Shown here piece after piece: positions 1-7,241 of a stretch of 13,245 nt of DNA; position 1 is the first letter of the stretch, and every line of letters starts with the position of its first letter. The translations under genes were made by a program, and so were the position numbers. The notes under the pieces were generated by a model. It saw nothing but the letters and a program-made list of their open reading frames with translations, was not told the origin of the DNA and did not search any database. Origin of the DNA: Limnochordia bacterium (lineage in GTDB: Bacteria > Bacillota > Limnochordia > Darwinibacteriales > B1SED10-159). The stretch spans positions 1 through 13,245 of the forward strand of contig SLOZ01000213.1 in the NCBI GenBank assembly GCA_007132255.1, given 5' to 3'.

Positions 1-867
1 AACGAGACGCGTACCATTGATCGCTCTACGTACTACCAGTGGCCCGAAACCATCGAACATATTCGTTCTCTCCAGCCCGACGCCGTTATATTCAGTGATG
101 CCGGCCCAGATATTCGCTGGGTCGGCAACGAACGCGGCATTGCCGCACCAACGACCTGGTACACCTTGGATACACAGGGACGCTACCCCGGGTATTCTCC
201 TCCAGGATATGACCCCGAACAGGATTTAGGGCCCGGTCAACCCCAGGGTCTGCAGTGGGTTCCGCCGGAGGCCGATGTCTCCATCCGCCCGGGTTGGTTT
301 TATCACCCAGAAGAGGATGATCAGGTCAAAGACGGTCTCCAGCTGCTGGATCTCTACTATAAGTCTGTTGGCCGCGGTGCCAACCTGCTGCTCAACCTGC
401 CTCCGGATCACCGCGGACTCATTCATGAACGGGATATCCGAGCCCTGCAGGAGTTTCGCCGACTTCGCGAACAACTAGACCGAAACCAAATAACGAGCGA
501 AGCGTCGGTCAGAGTCAGCAGTGGCTCCGATTGTGCCGCAGTCCTAAACGACAATCTCGATCGCTTTTGGCAGGCGGACCTAAACGATCCTAACCCGTGG
601 CTCCAATTAGATTTTGCGAATCCAGTGGTATTTGATCACATCGTACTTCAGGAGGCCATCCAGTGCGGTCAGCGGATCGCAGGCTGGCAGGTTGAACTTG
701 CTGCTGCAGACGACTGGCAGACCATAGCCACAGGTACTACGGTGGGTCACAAGCGCATCATTGCACTCCCAAGCTCGCTCCACGCCCATAGGCTGAGGTT
801 CCGCTTCACTACGGCTGGCCCAGGAATGGCCGTGAACCATCTAAGCCTGTCTTCTACGCGAACCTGA
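1..867 (+). CDS. Alpha-L-fucosidase (GH29), C-terminal part, with discoidin-like domain
   Basis: This gene runs in from before the window; 288 residues of its C-terminal part are visible in frame 1, ending at TGA 865-867. The first ~160 residues match the end of the GH29 catalytic barrel: the stretch with FSDAGPDIRWVGNERG (residues 31-46) and the NLLLNLPPDHRGLIHERD motif (128-145) are family hallmarks. The catalytic nucleophile Asp should lie just upstream of the window; the Glu of GNE (residue 44) is a candidate acid/base, by inference. Residues ~165-287 form a discoidin (F5/8 type C, CBM32-like) beta-sandwich, with a WLQLDF strand (200-205) and an IAGWQVEL strand. The family releases terminal L-fucose from glycans; the extra domain would bind sugar. 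A signal peptide cannot be judged. Family assignment is firm; linkage specificity is unknown. Confidence 0.93.
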   Translation, partial: NETRTIDRSTYYQWPETIEHIRSLQPDAVIFSDAGPDIRWVGNERGIAAPTTWYTLDTQGRYPGYSPPGYDPEQDLGPGQPQGLQWVPPEADVSIRPGWFYHPEEDDQVKDGLQLLDLYYKSVGRGANLLLNLPPDHRGLIHERDIRALQEFRRLREQLDRNQITSEASVRVSSGSDCAAVLNDNLDRFWQADLNDPNPWLQLDFANPVVFDHIVLQEAIQCGQRIAGWQVELAAADDWQTIATGTTVGHKRIIALPSSLHAHRLRFRFTTAGPGMAVNHLSLSSTRT

Positions 868-873
868 TGTCTG

Positions 874-948
874 GAGCGTTCGTTCTTCCTTGTACAAGGC
901 TAGCAAATGGCGTCCTTTAACGCTCAGTTCTCGGCGCTTCCTTCGCCG
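874..948. other. Two potential hairpins between the fucosidase and rarD-like genes
   Basis: Inverted repeats GAGCGTT (874-880) and AACGCTC (919-925) can pair. Their loop contains the 12-bp palindrome CCTTGTACAAGG (888-899). A second small hairpin follows: CGGCG (932-936), a 7-nt loop, CGCCG (944-948). Neither is followed by a T run, so this is not a standard intrinsic terminator. It could still slow transcription or protect the 3' end of the fucosidase mRNA. Confidence 0.3.
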
Positions 949-1001
949 CCCGAAATAAATCGCGGAAATCCCCTTGGAAGCAAGCACACTGGTGCATAAT
1001 G

Positions 1002-1026
1002 TTGTATAATGGATACAATATTATCC
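1002..1026 (+). promoter_or_regulatory. Likely -10 region with two nested palindromes upstream of the RarD-type gene
   Basis: TATAAT at 1005-1010 is a perfect -10 hexamer, but no good -35 box sits 16-18 bp upstream. It lies inside the inverted repeat TTGTAT (1002-1007), AATGG, ATACAA (1013-1018). A second inverted repeat overlaps it: GGATA (1011-1015), 6 nt, TATCC (1022-1026). The overlap with the -10 box suggests a repressor site. The promoter call rests on the -10 box alone. Confidence 0.45.
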
Positions 1027-1054
1027 GCTCTGTCGCAGAAAGGAAGTATCCGCT

Positions 1055-1972
1055 TTGAATGTTCCCACCGATCAAGGTCGCGCTGGTGTCTGGTACATAG
1101 TCAGCGCCTACACTCTATGGGGATTCTTGCCCCTATATTGGAAACTGCTCGAATCCGTTCCGGCCATGGAAGTCTTGGCCCATCGGATCCTTTGGTCCTT
1201 TGGCTTCACGCTGGCTCTGCTGCTGCTGCGCGATAGCCGTAATCTGCGGGTCGTGCTGCGTCTGCCCCGCCGCAAACTGATCTCTGTCTTTCTCTGCGGG
1301 GTTCTCATCAGTTTTAACTGGTACACATATATTTGGGCTGTTAACTCAAACCATGTGATCCAAGCCAGTATGGGGTATTACATCAGCCCGCTCATGGTGG
1401 TGCTGTTCAGCGTCGTGTTCCTCAAGGAGACACTAGGACGCTGGAAGATCATCGCAGCCGCGCTGGCCACCGCAGGCGTGTTAGTTGTCACGCTCCAGTA
1501 CGGCCAAGTTCCATGGGTCGCCTTGGTGCTAGCGGGAAGCTTTTCTCTATACAGTCTGGCCAAAAAAGTTCTTAGGGTGGATTCGCTAACAGGTCTTTTC
1601 TTAGAAACGACGGCTGTCACGCCCTTGGCCCTTTTATACATTGTGAACCTAGAGCGAGGAGCGTTGGGCAATTTCTTGGGTGCCTCACTTCCCATCACGG
1701 CCTTCTTGATGGGAGCTGGTGTCATCACAGCTATGCCGCTGCTGTTATTTGCCCAAGGGGCCCAGCGAATCCGTCTTTCTTCGGTGGGTTTTTTCCAGTA
1801 TATCGCACCCAGTATCACGCTGCTGTTGGGAATTTTTGTTTTTGGAGAAACCTTCTCGCCAACCCATCTTCTGAGTTTCGGCCTGATTTGGTCCGCTCTG
1901 GTGCTGTTCACGTTATCCAACATTGGGGTGCTCCGGGTTCCAGAACCGGCCAAGATCAACACGGGTTCTTGA
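1055..1972 (+). CDS. rarD: EamA-family transporter, RarD type
   Basis: This is a 305-residue integral membrane protein of the drug/metabolite transporter superfamily. It has about ten hydrophobic segments and the RarD-type N-terminus (AYTLWGFLPLYWKLL, then AHRILWSF), followed by FNWYTYIWAVN and YYISPL, which are typical of the subfamily. The two halves resemble each other, as expected for an EamA repeat. The length is normal for RarD. The start is a TTG at 1055 with an AAAGGAAG ribosome site 8-10 nt upstream; the nearby ATG at 1059 is out of frame, so the TTG is well supported. Homologues are named after a chloramphenicol-sensitivity phenotype, but their physiological substrate is not settled. 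It lies alone between the fucosidase and an oxidoreductase with its own promoter. Confidence 0.9.
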   Translation: MNVPTDQGRAGVWYIVSAYTLWGFLPLYWKLLESVPAMEVLAHRILWSFGFTLALLLLRDSRNLRVVLRLPRRKLISVFLCGVLISFNWYTYIWAVNSNHVIQASMGYYISPLMVVLFSVVFLKETLGRWKIIAAALATAGVLVVTLQYGQVPWVALVLAGSFSLYSLAKKVLRVDSLTGLFLETTAVTPLALLYIVNLERGALGNFLGASLPITAFLMGAGVITAMPLLLFAQGAQRIRLSSVGFFQYIAPSITLLLGIFVFGETFSPTHLLSFGLIWSALVLFTLSNIGVLRVPEPAKINTGS

Positions 1973-2028
1973 GCCGAAGGTGACAGCATTGGTTTTTGGC
2001 GCCTCCCGAGGCTGTCAGGATCCAGTAT

Positions 2029-2070
2029 TTGCATTCCGACCCAATCTTCGCTAAGATGACATTAAGATGA
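2029..2070 (+). promoter_or_regulatory. Promoter with direct repeat upstream of the Gfo/Idh/MocA gene
   Basis: TTGCAT (2029-2034) and TAAGAT (2052-2057) are separated by 17 bp, a good sigma-70 pair. The -10 box is the start of the octamer TAAGATGA (2052-2059), which is repeated exactly at 2063-2070, 11 bp or one helical turn later. The repeat could be a regulator site over the transcription start. The gene's ribosome site (AGGAGTG, 2081-2087) follows. Confidence 0.6.
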
Positions 2071-2094
2071 TTACAAACATAGGAGTGATCTCAC

Positions 2095-3195
2095 ATGAGT
2101 GAACAAACGATGCGTCTTGGAGTTATAGGTTTTGCCCATATGCACGTCAATGCCCTGATTGATGACTTCGACAAACTTGAGAACGTCGAATGGGTGGCCT
2201 GTGCTGATACGCCAGCCAAGACGCCCTCTACATCAAGAGCATTTGGGACTCGCCACGCCAATGTTCAACGGTCCATGGAACATACCGGCATCGCTCAGTA
2301 TTACCAGGATTACCGAGAAATGCTGGAAAAAGAGTCCTTTGACCTGATCATTGTCTGCAGTGAAAATGCCCAACATGCAGCTGTTGTGGAGGCCGTGGCG
2401 GACAAAGGAATTCACATTGTCGTGGAGAAGCCTATGGCCACAACTCTGGCCGATGCTCTGCGTATGGTGAAGGCCGCTGAACGCAACAATGTAAAGCTCA
2501 TTGTCAACTGGCCTAGCACATGGATGCCTGGCATTCGCAAGGCTCACGAACTTGTAACCGCGGGTGAAGTGGGCCAAGTACTGCGCTTCAAGTATCGCAA
2601 CGGGGCTTCTCTGGGCCCAATGGCCTATGGCCAAGAGATAACGGACGTAGAAAAGGGGCAAGAATGGTGGCACCAGGCAGCTACCGGCGGCGGCGCCTAT
2701 ATGGATTACTGCTGCTACGGAGCCAATCTTTCGCGCTGGTTTTTGGGAGAAGCGGCTGTGGCAGCCTATGGGCTGCAAGCCAATCTGAACAGTCACTACG
2801 GCGATGCCGACGACAATGGTGTGGTTGTTGCCCGTTATCCGAAAGCCGTGGCCATTCTAGAAGGCAGCTGGACAATGGTGCACAGCGGTGTTTCCAATGG
2901 GCCCATCATCTATGGTACCGACGGCACCATGGTTGTGGACGGCGCCAAGGTTCTGGTTTACAAAGAACGCCGCAATCCCGAACCCACACAGGTCTACGAC
3001 GATAACACCCTGCCGGTCGGACGCGAGTCTCTAGCCCGCGAAGTTCAGCACCACTTGACCACCGGTGAACCGCTGCATCCCACGCTGGATCTGCCGGTCA
3101 ACATCGATGCTATGGCACTGTTGGACGCCGGCTTACGCTCTGCTGCCAGCGGCGAGCTGGAACTCGTGAACGACATTCGCTGGACCATCGGTTAG
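2095..3195 (+). CDS. Gfo/Idh/MocA-family oxidoreductase
   Basis: The 366-residue protein is full length for this NAD(P)-dependent sugar dehydrogenase family. The N-terminal Rossmann fold begins with LGVIGFAHMH (8-17), which stands in for the usual G-x-G-x-x-G loop. EKP (111-113) supplies the conserved cofactor- and substrate-binding Lys112. The second domain carries GGGAYMDYCCYGANLSRW (198-215). In many relatives a His occupies the position of Tyr208; glucose-fructose oxidoreductase also uses a Tyr there, so activity is still plausible. The ATG at 2095 has AGGAGTG at 2081-2087. No signal peptide or Tat motif is seen, so it is cytoplasmic. It is transcribed alone, between its own promoter and a strong terminator. 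The substrate is unknown, probably a sugar or inositol-like polyol. Confidence 0.92.
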   Translation: MSEQTMRLGVIGFAHMHVNALIDDFDKLENVEWVACADTPAKTPSTSRAFGTRHANVQRSMEHTGIAQYYQDYREMLEKESFDLIIVCSENAQHAAVVEAVADKGIHIVVEKPMATTLADALRMVKAAERNNVKLIVNWPSTWMPGIRKAHELVTAGEVGQVLRFKYRNGASLGPMAYGQEITDVEKGQEWWHQAATGGGAYMDYCCYGANLSRWFLGEAAVAAYGLQANLNSHYGDADDNGVVVARYPKAVAILEGSWTMVHSGVSNGPIIYGTDGTMVVDGAKVLVYKERRNPEPTQVYDDNTLPVGRESLAREVQHHLTTGEPLHPTLDLPVNIDAMALLDAGLRSAASGELELVNDIRWTIG

Positions 3196-3205
3196 GTTTA
3201 CCGAG

Positions 3206-3241
3206 GACCGCGTTCCAGTCTGACTGGAGCGCGGTCTTTTT
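3206..3241 (+). terminator. Intrinsic terminator after the oxidoreductase
   Basis: A 13-bp stem (3206-3218 with 3224-3236, one G-U pair) has a 5-nt loop and is followed by five T residues (3237-3241). It lies 10 nt after the TAG stop and separates the oxidoreductase from the exporter operon. Confidence 0.93.
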
Positions 3242-3283
3242 GGTATAAGAATTTAGTGAATATTTTCTTTTGTGTTAAAATAG

Positions 3284-3313
3284 TTGACCACATCGGTCAG
3301 TTCATGGTAAGAT
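3284..3313 (+). promoter_or_regulatory. Promoter and palindromic operator of the TetR-ABC exporter operon
   Basis: TTGACC (3284-3289) and TAAGAT (3308-3313) are 18 bp apart. The perfect inverted repeat TGACC-ACATC-GGTCA (3285-3299) overlaps the -35 box and spacer, which is typical of TetR autoregulation. A further CTCGGTCGAG palindrome lies at 3325-3334, just past the expected start of transcription. The leader to the tetR start is about 50 nt. Confidence 0.75.
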
Positions 3314-3374
3314 GGGAGCGATCACTCGGTCGAGCCGCAACTAGAACTCCTGTTCAAGAGAAGGGTGGCGCCCA

Positions 3375-4052
3375 ATGAACCACCGTACATTTGACGATTT
3401 GGAATCCGAAAAGCGAGAACGAATCATCGCTGCCGCTATGAATGAGTTCACGCGCCATAGTTTCGAACAGGCCTCCACGAATCGGATCGTCCAGGAGGCT
3501 CAGATCGGCAAGGGGACATTATTCTACCACTTCCCTACCAAACAGGCGCTCTTTGATTATTGTGTCGAATGGGGTTTGGACTTCATCGCTTCGCATTACG
3601 TTGACGAACTACGTTCTCTGAACGGGGATTTCATCCACCGGTACTATCAGGCTGCAGAGGTCAAGATGCAGCTCTATACGTCGTATCCGCACGTATTCAA
3701 CTTTCTCGACGCCTTGATGATTCGGGGTGATGACATTCTGTCTGACAACCAGAAGGCCCGTATCACCGCCACTTACACCCACGCACAGACTCTGCTGCAG
3801 AACAACCTAGATACCTCTCCATTCCGTCAAGATATACCCGAGGCCTACGTACGCCAGATGATCCATTGGTGTATGGATGGGTTTCAAAATCAACTAATGC
3901 AGAGGCTTCAGGCCCGAGATCTCTCCACTCTCGATACAGATCCGCTGTGGGCGGAGTTCTCTTCGTTCTTGGATATCCTGCGCGTGGTGTTTTACGACCG
4001 TGAAAACCCGTCTGGTAAGCAGTCCAAATGGAATTTCCACGAGAACCAATAG
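3375..4052 (+). CDS. TetR/AcrR-family transcriptional regulator of the exporter operon
   Basis: A 225-residue TetR-type repressor. Residues ~12-58 form the DNA-binding domain: KRERIIAAAMNEF (helix 1), then ASTNRIVQEAQIGKGTLFYHFPTKQALF, the classic helix-turn-helix with the F-Y-H-F-x-x-K signature. The remaining ~165 residues are the helical ligand-binding and dimerisation part, with no recognisable ligand motif. The ATG at 3375 has an AAGGGTGG ribosome site (3361-3368). The ATPase gene follows after 15 nt, so the regulator is the first gene of the operon it most likely represses, through the palindrome at 3285-3299. The inducer is probably a cargo of the exporter or an envelope-stress molecule, by analogy with other TetR-exporter pairs. 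Confidence 0.9.
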   Translation: MNHRTFDDLESEKRERIIAAAMNEFTRHSFEQASTNRIVQEAQIGKGTLFYHFPTKQALFDYCVEWGLDFIASHYVDELRSLNGDFIHRYYQAAEVKMQLYTSYPHVFNFLDALMIRGDDILSDNQKARITATYTHAQTLLQNNLDTSPFRQDIPEAYVRQMIHWCMDGFQNQLMQRLQARDLSTLDTDPLWAEFSSFLDILRVVFYDRENPSGKQSKWNFHENQ

Positions 4053-4067
4053 AAAGAGGGGAACTGC

Positions 4068-4774
4068 ATGACCATGCTGGAGCTATCGAACGTGACCAAA
4101 ATATATGCACAAGGAAAGGTTCATGTGACAGCGCTGCGAGATGTTGACTTCAGAGTGGACTCAGGAGAGTTCTTGTCCATCGCCGGGCCTTCAGGCTCTG
4201 GCAAAACGACGCTGCTCAATCTCATTGGCTGCCTCGATGTGCCGACGAAAGGATCCATTGTCCTCGAAGGCCAGCAATTGGCCGAACGGAGCAAGACCCA
4301 GCTGGCAAAGATTCGCCGCGACCACCTCGGCTTTGTGTTTCAGTCATACAATCTCGTGCCCGTCTTGACCGCCATAGAGAATGTTTCCCTGCCGCTAGAG
4401 TTGATGCGCAACATGACAAAAAAGGCAGTTCGCGAGCGGGCCGAGCGAACGCTGACGGACGTCGGCTTGGCTGAACACCTTCACCATCGTCCTAACGAAC
4501 TATCCGGCGGTCAGCAGCAGCGAGTGGCTATTGCCCGTGCTCTCGTTAAGGAACCTTCGTTGATCCTTGCTGATGAACCTACGGCCAATCTGGACTCCGA
4601 AACCGGCGAGGCGATCCTCCAACTCATGTGGACCTGAACCAGAGCATTGGAACGACATTTGTCTTCAGTACTCATGATCCGATGGTGATGAAATTTGCCC
4701 GACGCTTAGTCAAGCTGCATGACGGTGAGATCATCAGCGATGAAAGGAATGGCGAGCCATGGCTGGAATCCTGA
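4068..4774 (+). pseudogene. ABC transporter ATP-binding protein (LolD/MacB type), frameshifted near its end
   Basis: The open frame 4068-4637 gives 189 residues with Walker A GPSGSGKTT (40-48), Q-loop Gln92, signature LSGGQ (145-149) and Walker B LILADE (165-170). It then stops at TGA 4635-4637. From 4631 another frame continues the family sequence without a break (NQSIGTTFVFSTHDP, with the switch His at 4673-4675) to TGA 4772-4774. One missing base at about 4629-4631 explains this; restoring it gives 235 residues, the normal length. As read, the protein lacks the H-loop and should not hydrolyse ATP properly. No slippery heptamer is present, so programmed frameshifting is unlikely. It is either a recent mutation or a sequencing error. 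The ATG at 4068 has a GAGGGGAA site. The restored end overlaps the next gene by 16 nt, as in coupled ABC operons. Confidence 0.88.
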
Positions 4775-5985
4775 CAAAACTGGCCTTTCGCAACCTGTGG
4801 CGGCAACGGCGCCGCACAATATTGACGTGTTTAGCCTTGGCGTTCGGGATCTACATGGTGATCATCTTGGACTCGTTCGTGGGAGGGATGACCGAGATGG
4901 CTGGGCGGAACATCGTACAGCTGCAGACCGGTGATGTGCAGATACAAGCCCATGCCTACGTCGACGATCCCACAGATCGTTCACTGGACCACGTGTTTGC
5001 CTACAGTGACTTTACCGACGACCTCCGCCAGTTGGATCAAGTCTCGGCAATGACGCCGCGTCTATCGTTTGCAGCTGAACTCCATAATGGGATGGATGAC
5101 TACCATGTTCGAGCCATGGGCGTGGACCCATTGACGGATCCTGACGTTTTCACCACGCAGCAGTATTTGGCGGGTCAATGGCTTGAGCCCGGTCAACAAC
5201 AGGTGGTGGTCGGTGCTCGCGTGGCCCAGCTGCTTGACTTAACCGTGAGTGATTATGTCATTTTGTTGACGCGGACCGCCAACAATGCCTTTCAAGCTCT
5301 GGACTTGGAAGTTGTGGGAATCCTTGATACGCCACATCCGGAAGTCAACCTAGCTGTCTATGTACCGCTGGATATGGCACAGACAAGCTTGGGACTAGAT
5401 CAGGCGATCACGAGCCTCCACATGACCGTGTCTGGCAGTGCCAAATCGGCGTATGAGGCGATTAGTTCCGTGGTGGAGCAGCAGAACTCCACTGCCTTGG
5501 GTGCCTACACATGGGAACAGGCTGCCGAAGACTTCATGGTCATGGCCCAATCCAGCCGCGCTATCCACTCTATGCTTCTCAGCATGCTGATCCTCATCGC
5601 CATAGTCGGTGTCGTCAACGCCATTCTGCTCGGTGCCATGGAACGCACGCGTGAGATCGGAGTTCTGAAAGCTATGGGAATGAGCGAGCGCGAGGTGACA
5701 CAAGAATTTGTCACCGAAGCCTTCGGTATCGGTTTTGTGGGTTCAGCCGCTGGGGTTTTGCTGGCACTGCTAACCAACTGGTTTTTGGTGGAGTATGGCA
5801 TCAACCCGTACGGCGATATGGATTTGGGGGCAGGGATACCGCTGCGCGGCCATCTCTACGGGGTCTGGAACTGGACCATCATTGCCGGAGCCTTCATGGT
5901 CGGCATCTTGGCCAGTGTTCTGGCTGGAATCGTACCTGCCATACGGGCGGCGGGCAAGAGCCCCATTTGGGCACTTAGGCAGTGA
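4759..5985 (+). CDS. ABC transporter permease (MacB/LolC-E, FtsX type), first subunit
   Basis: This 408-residue permease has the four-helix FtsX/MacB layout: helix 1 at ~20-38, a large periplasmic domain (~45-265, MacB-PCD type), then helices at ~271-293, ~320-342 and ~371-393. The cytoplasmic coupling segment MERTREIGVLKAMG (294-307) after helix 2 is the family signature and contacts the ATPase. Such permeases do not carry small solutes through a channel; they drive lipoproteins, lipids or peptides out of the membrane by mechanical movement. The ATG at 4759 has AAAGGA at 4743-4748 and lies inside the end of the frameshifted ATPase gene. The second permease follows 13 nt later, so the two probably form a heterodimer. 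Confidence 0.9.
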   Translation: MAGILTKLAFRNLWRQRRRTILTCLALAFGIYMVIILDSFVGGMTEMAGRNIVQLQTGDVQIQAHAYVDDPTDRSLDHVFAYSDFTDDLRQLDQVSAMTPRLSFAAELHNGMDDYHVRAMGVDPLTDPDVFTTQQYLAGQWLEPGQQQVVVGARVAQLLDLTVSDYVILLTRTANNAFQALDLEVVGILDTPHPEVNLAVYVPLDMAQTSLGLDQAITSLHMTVSGSAKSAYEAISSVVEQQNSTALGAYTWEQAAEDFMVMAQSSRAIHSMLLSMLILIAIVGVVNAILLGAMERTREIGVLKAMGMSEREVTQEFVTEAFGIGFVGSAAGVLLALLTNWFLVEYGINPYGDMDLGAGIPLRGHLYGVWNWTIIAGAFMVGILASVLAGIVPAIRAAGKSPIWALRQ

Positions 5986-5998
5986 AGGGGGCGAACAC

Positions 5999-7216
5999 GT
6001 GATATTGTTGAGAATAGCCCTGCGCAACCTTGGCCGGGCCAAAACCCGCACAGTTCTAAGCATCATTTCCATTGCTGTTGGGGTGTTCGTTGTTTTGGTA
6101 TCCAAAGGTTTCATTGATGGCATCATGGATCAGATGTACGATGGTACGATTCGCTTCGCATCGGGGCACATCCGAATTGTCCACGATCAATACCCGGCCA
6201 AGGAACAGCTGCTCTCTCTCCACTATACGGTGGACGATGATCTGCTGCTGGATCTCGATGAAGTCCCTGGTTTGGTGGCGGTCAGTCCGCGACTGCGCTT
6301 CGGCGGGCTGGTTAGTCGTGAGGCGACCACACAATCGGTTCGGATCACAGCCATTGATGGACAGCGGGAAGAAGCGATGTCCGGAATGTCGCGCTTTCTC
6401 GTGGGACGTTGGATGCTGCCTGGAACCCGGGAAGTCGTGGCGGGCGGCGCCTTCCTGGACAAGGCCGGCCTAGTCGTCGGTGATCGCATTACAGTGGTCT
6501 TTAACACTGCCTTTGGAGCTATGCGGGGCATCACGTTCGAGATCGTTGGCTCGCTAGAGTCCGGCTTCGTGATGCTAGACCACGATAGCCTGTTCATGGA
6601 CTTAAACCTCGCCCAGGAGCTTTTGGAGATCCCAGGCGAGGTCACCGAGATCACACTCTTAGCCGGACAAATAGACGCTGTGGAAGGATTGTTGTCCACC
6701 GTGGAAGCGTTGGTCCCAACGGGTACGAGTGCGATTCCTTGGTATGCGCACAGTGAAATGGTGGAGTATCTCGTAGTGTGGGATTCTGTTTATATCTTTA
6801 TGTACCTGATTATCGTCGGTTTGTCCACGTTCGTAGTCATCAATACAATGATCATGGTGATCAATGAGCGCACGCGCGAGATTGGCATGCTTAGCGCGTT
6901 GGGACTGAGCCCGGGTCAAGTCCTCCGCATGTTCCTCTGGGAAGGCGGTATCATTGGAATTACGGGTGCTGTGATCGGTGCCATCCCCGGTAGTCTGCTG
7001 CTGCTTATTGGTGAAAGGACGGGTCTTGAGCTCTATGATCCTGCAAGTTTAGATGCGCAGTACTTCATGACACCCAAACTCTACCCCACCTTCTCCACCT
7101 CTATCTTGACCTATGTCATGATCTTGGCGGTCTTAGTTACGCTATTCGCGGTTTGGCTTCCGTCACGAACTGCAGCAAAACTCGAGCCGTCGGTGGCCCT
7201 GCGCCGCAACGGTTAG
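5999..7216 (+). CDS. ABC transporter permease (MacB/LolC-E, FtsX type), second subunit
   Basis: The frame is open further upstream, but the real start is most likely GTG 5999. It has an AAGGGGG ribosome site at 5986-5992 and gives MILLRIALRNLGRAKTR, a standard amphipathic permease N-terminus; longer versions would overlap the first permease by about 190 nt. The 405-residue product has helices at ~17-36, ~264-287, ~315-337 and ~367-388, a periplasmic domain between the first two, and the coupling segment NERTREIGMLSALG (289-302). It shares layout and motifs with the permease before it but is clearly diverged, as in LolC/LolE pairs. It ends in a typical V-A-L-R-R-N-G tail. The LolA-like gene follows after 25 nt. 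Confidence 0.9.
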   Translation: MILLRIALRNLGRAKTRTVLSIISIAVGVFVVLVSKGFIDGIMDQMYDGTIRFASGHIRIVHDQYPAKEQLLSLHYTVDDDLLLDLDEVPGLVAVSPRLRFGGLVSREATTQSVRITAIDGQREEAMSGMSRFLVGRWMLPGTREVVAGGAFLDKAGLVVGDRITVVFNTAFGAMRGITFEIVGSLESGFVMLDHDSLFMDLNLAQELLEIPGEVTEITLLAGQIDAVEGLLSTVEALVPTGTSAIPWYAHSEMVEYLVVWDSVYIFMYLIIVGLSTFVVINTMIMVINERTREIGMLSALGLSPGQVLRMFLWEGGIIGITGAVIGAIPGSLLLLIGERTGLELYDPASLDAQYFMTPKLYPTFSTSILTYVMILAVLVTLFAVWLPSRTAAKLEPSVALRRNG

Positions 7217-7241
7217 CCCTCAGAAAAGGAGTGAGCCAAAA

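Noticed and set aside
1981..2017. Terminator after the rarD-like gene
   Set aside because: TGACAGC and GCTGTCA can pair, with GCCTCCCGAGGC inside, but there is no T run after the stem.
1378..2034. 218-codon minus-strand open frame opposite the rarD-like gene
   Set aside because: It is antisense to a well-recognised transporter and shows no domain or ribosome site.
4620..4640. Programmed ribosomal frameshift in the ATPase gene
   Set aside because: No slippery heptamer and no downstream stem-loop were found at the shift point; a lost base explains it better.
5795..5998. Longer version of the second permease starting at 5795
   Set aside because: It would overlap the first permease by about 190 nt, and the added residues do not resemble a permease N-terminus; GTG 5999 has its own ribosome site.
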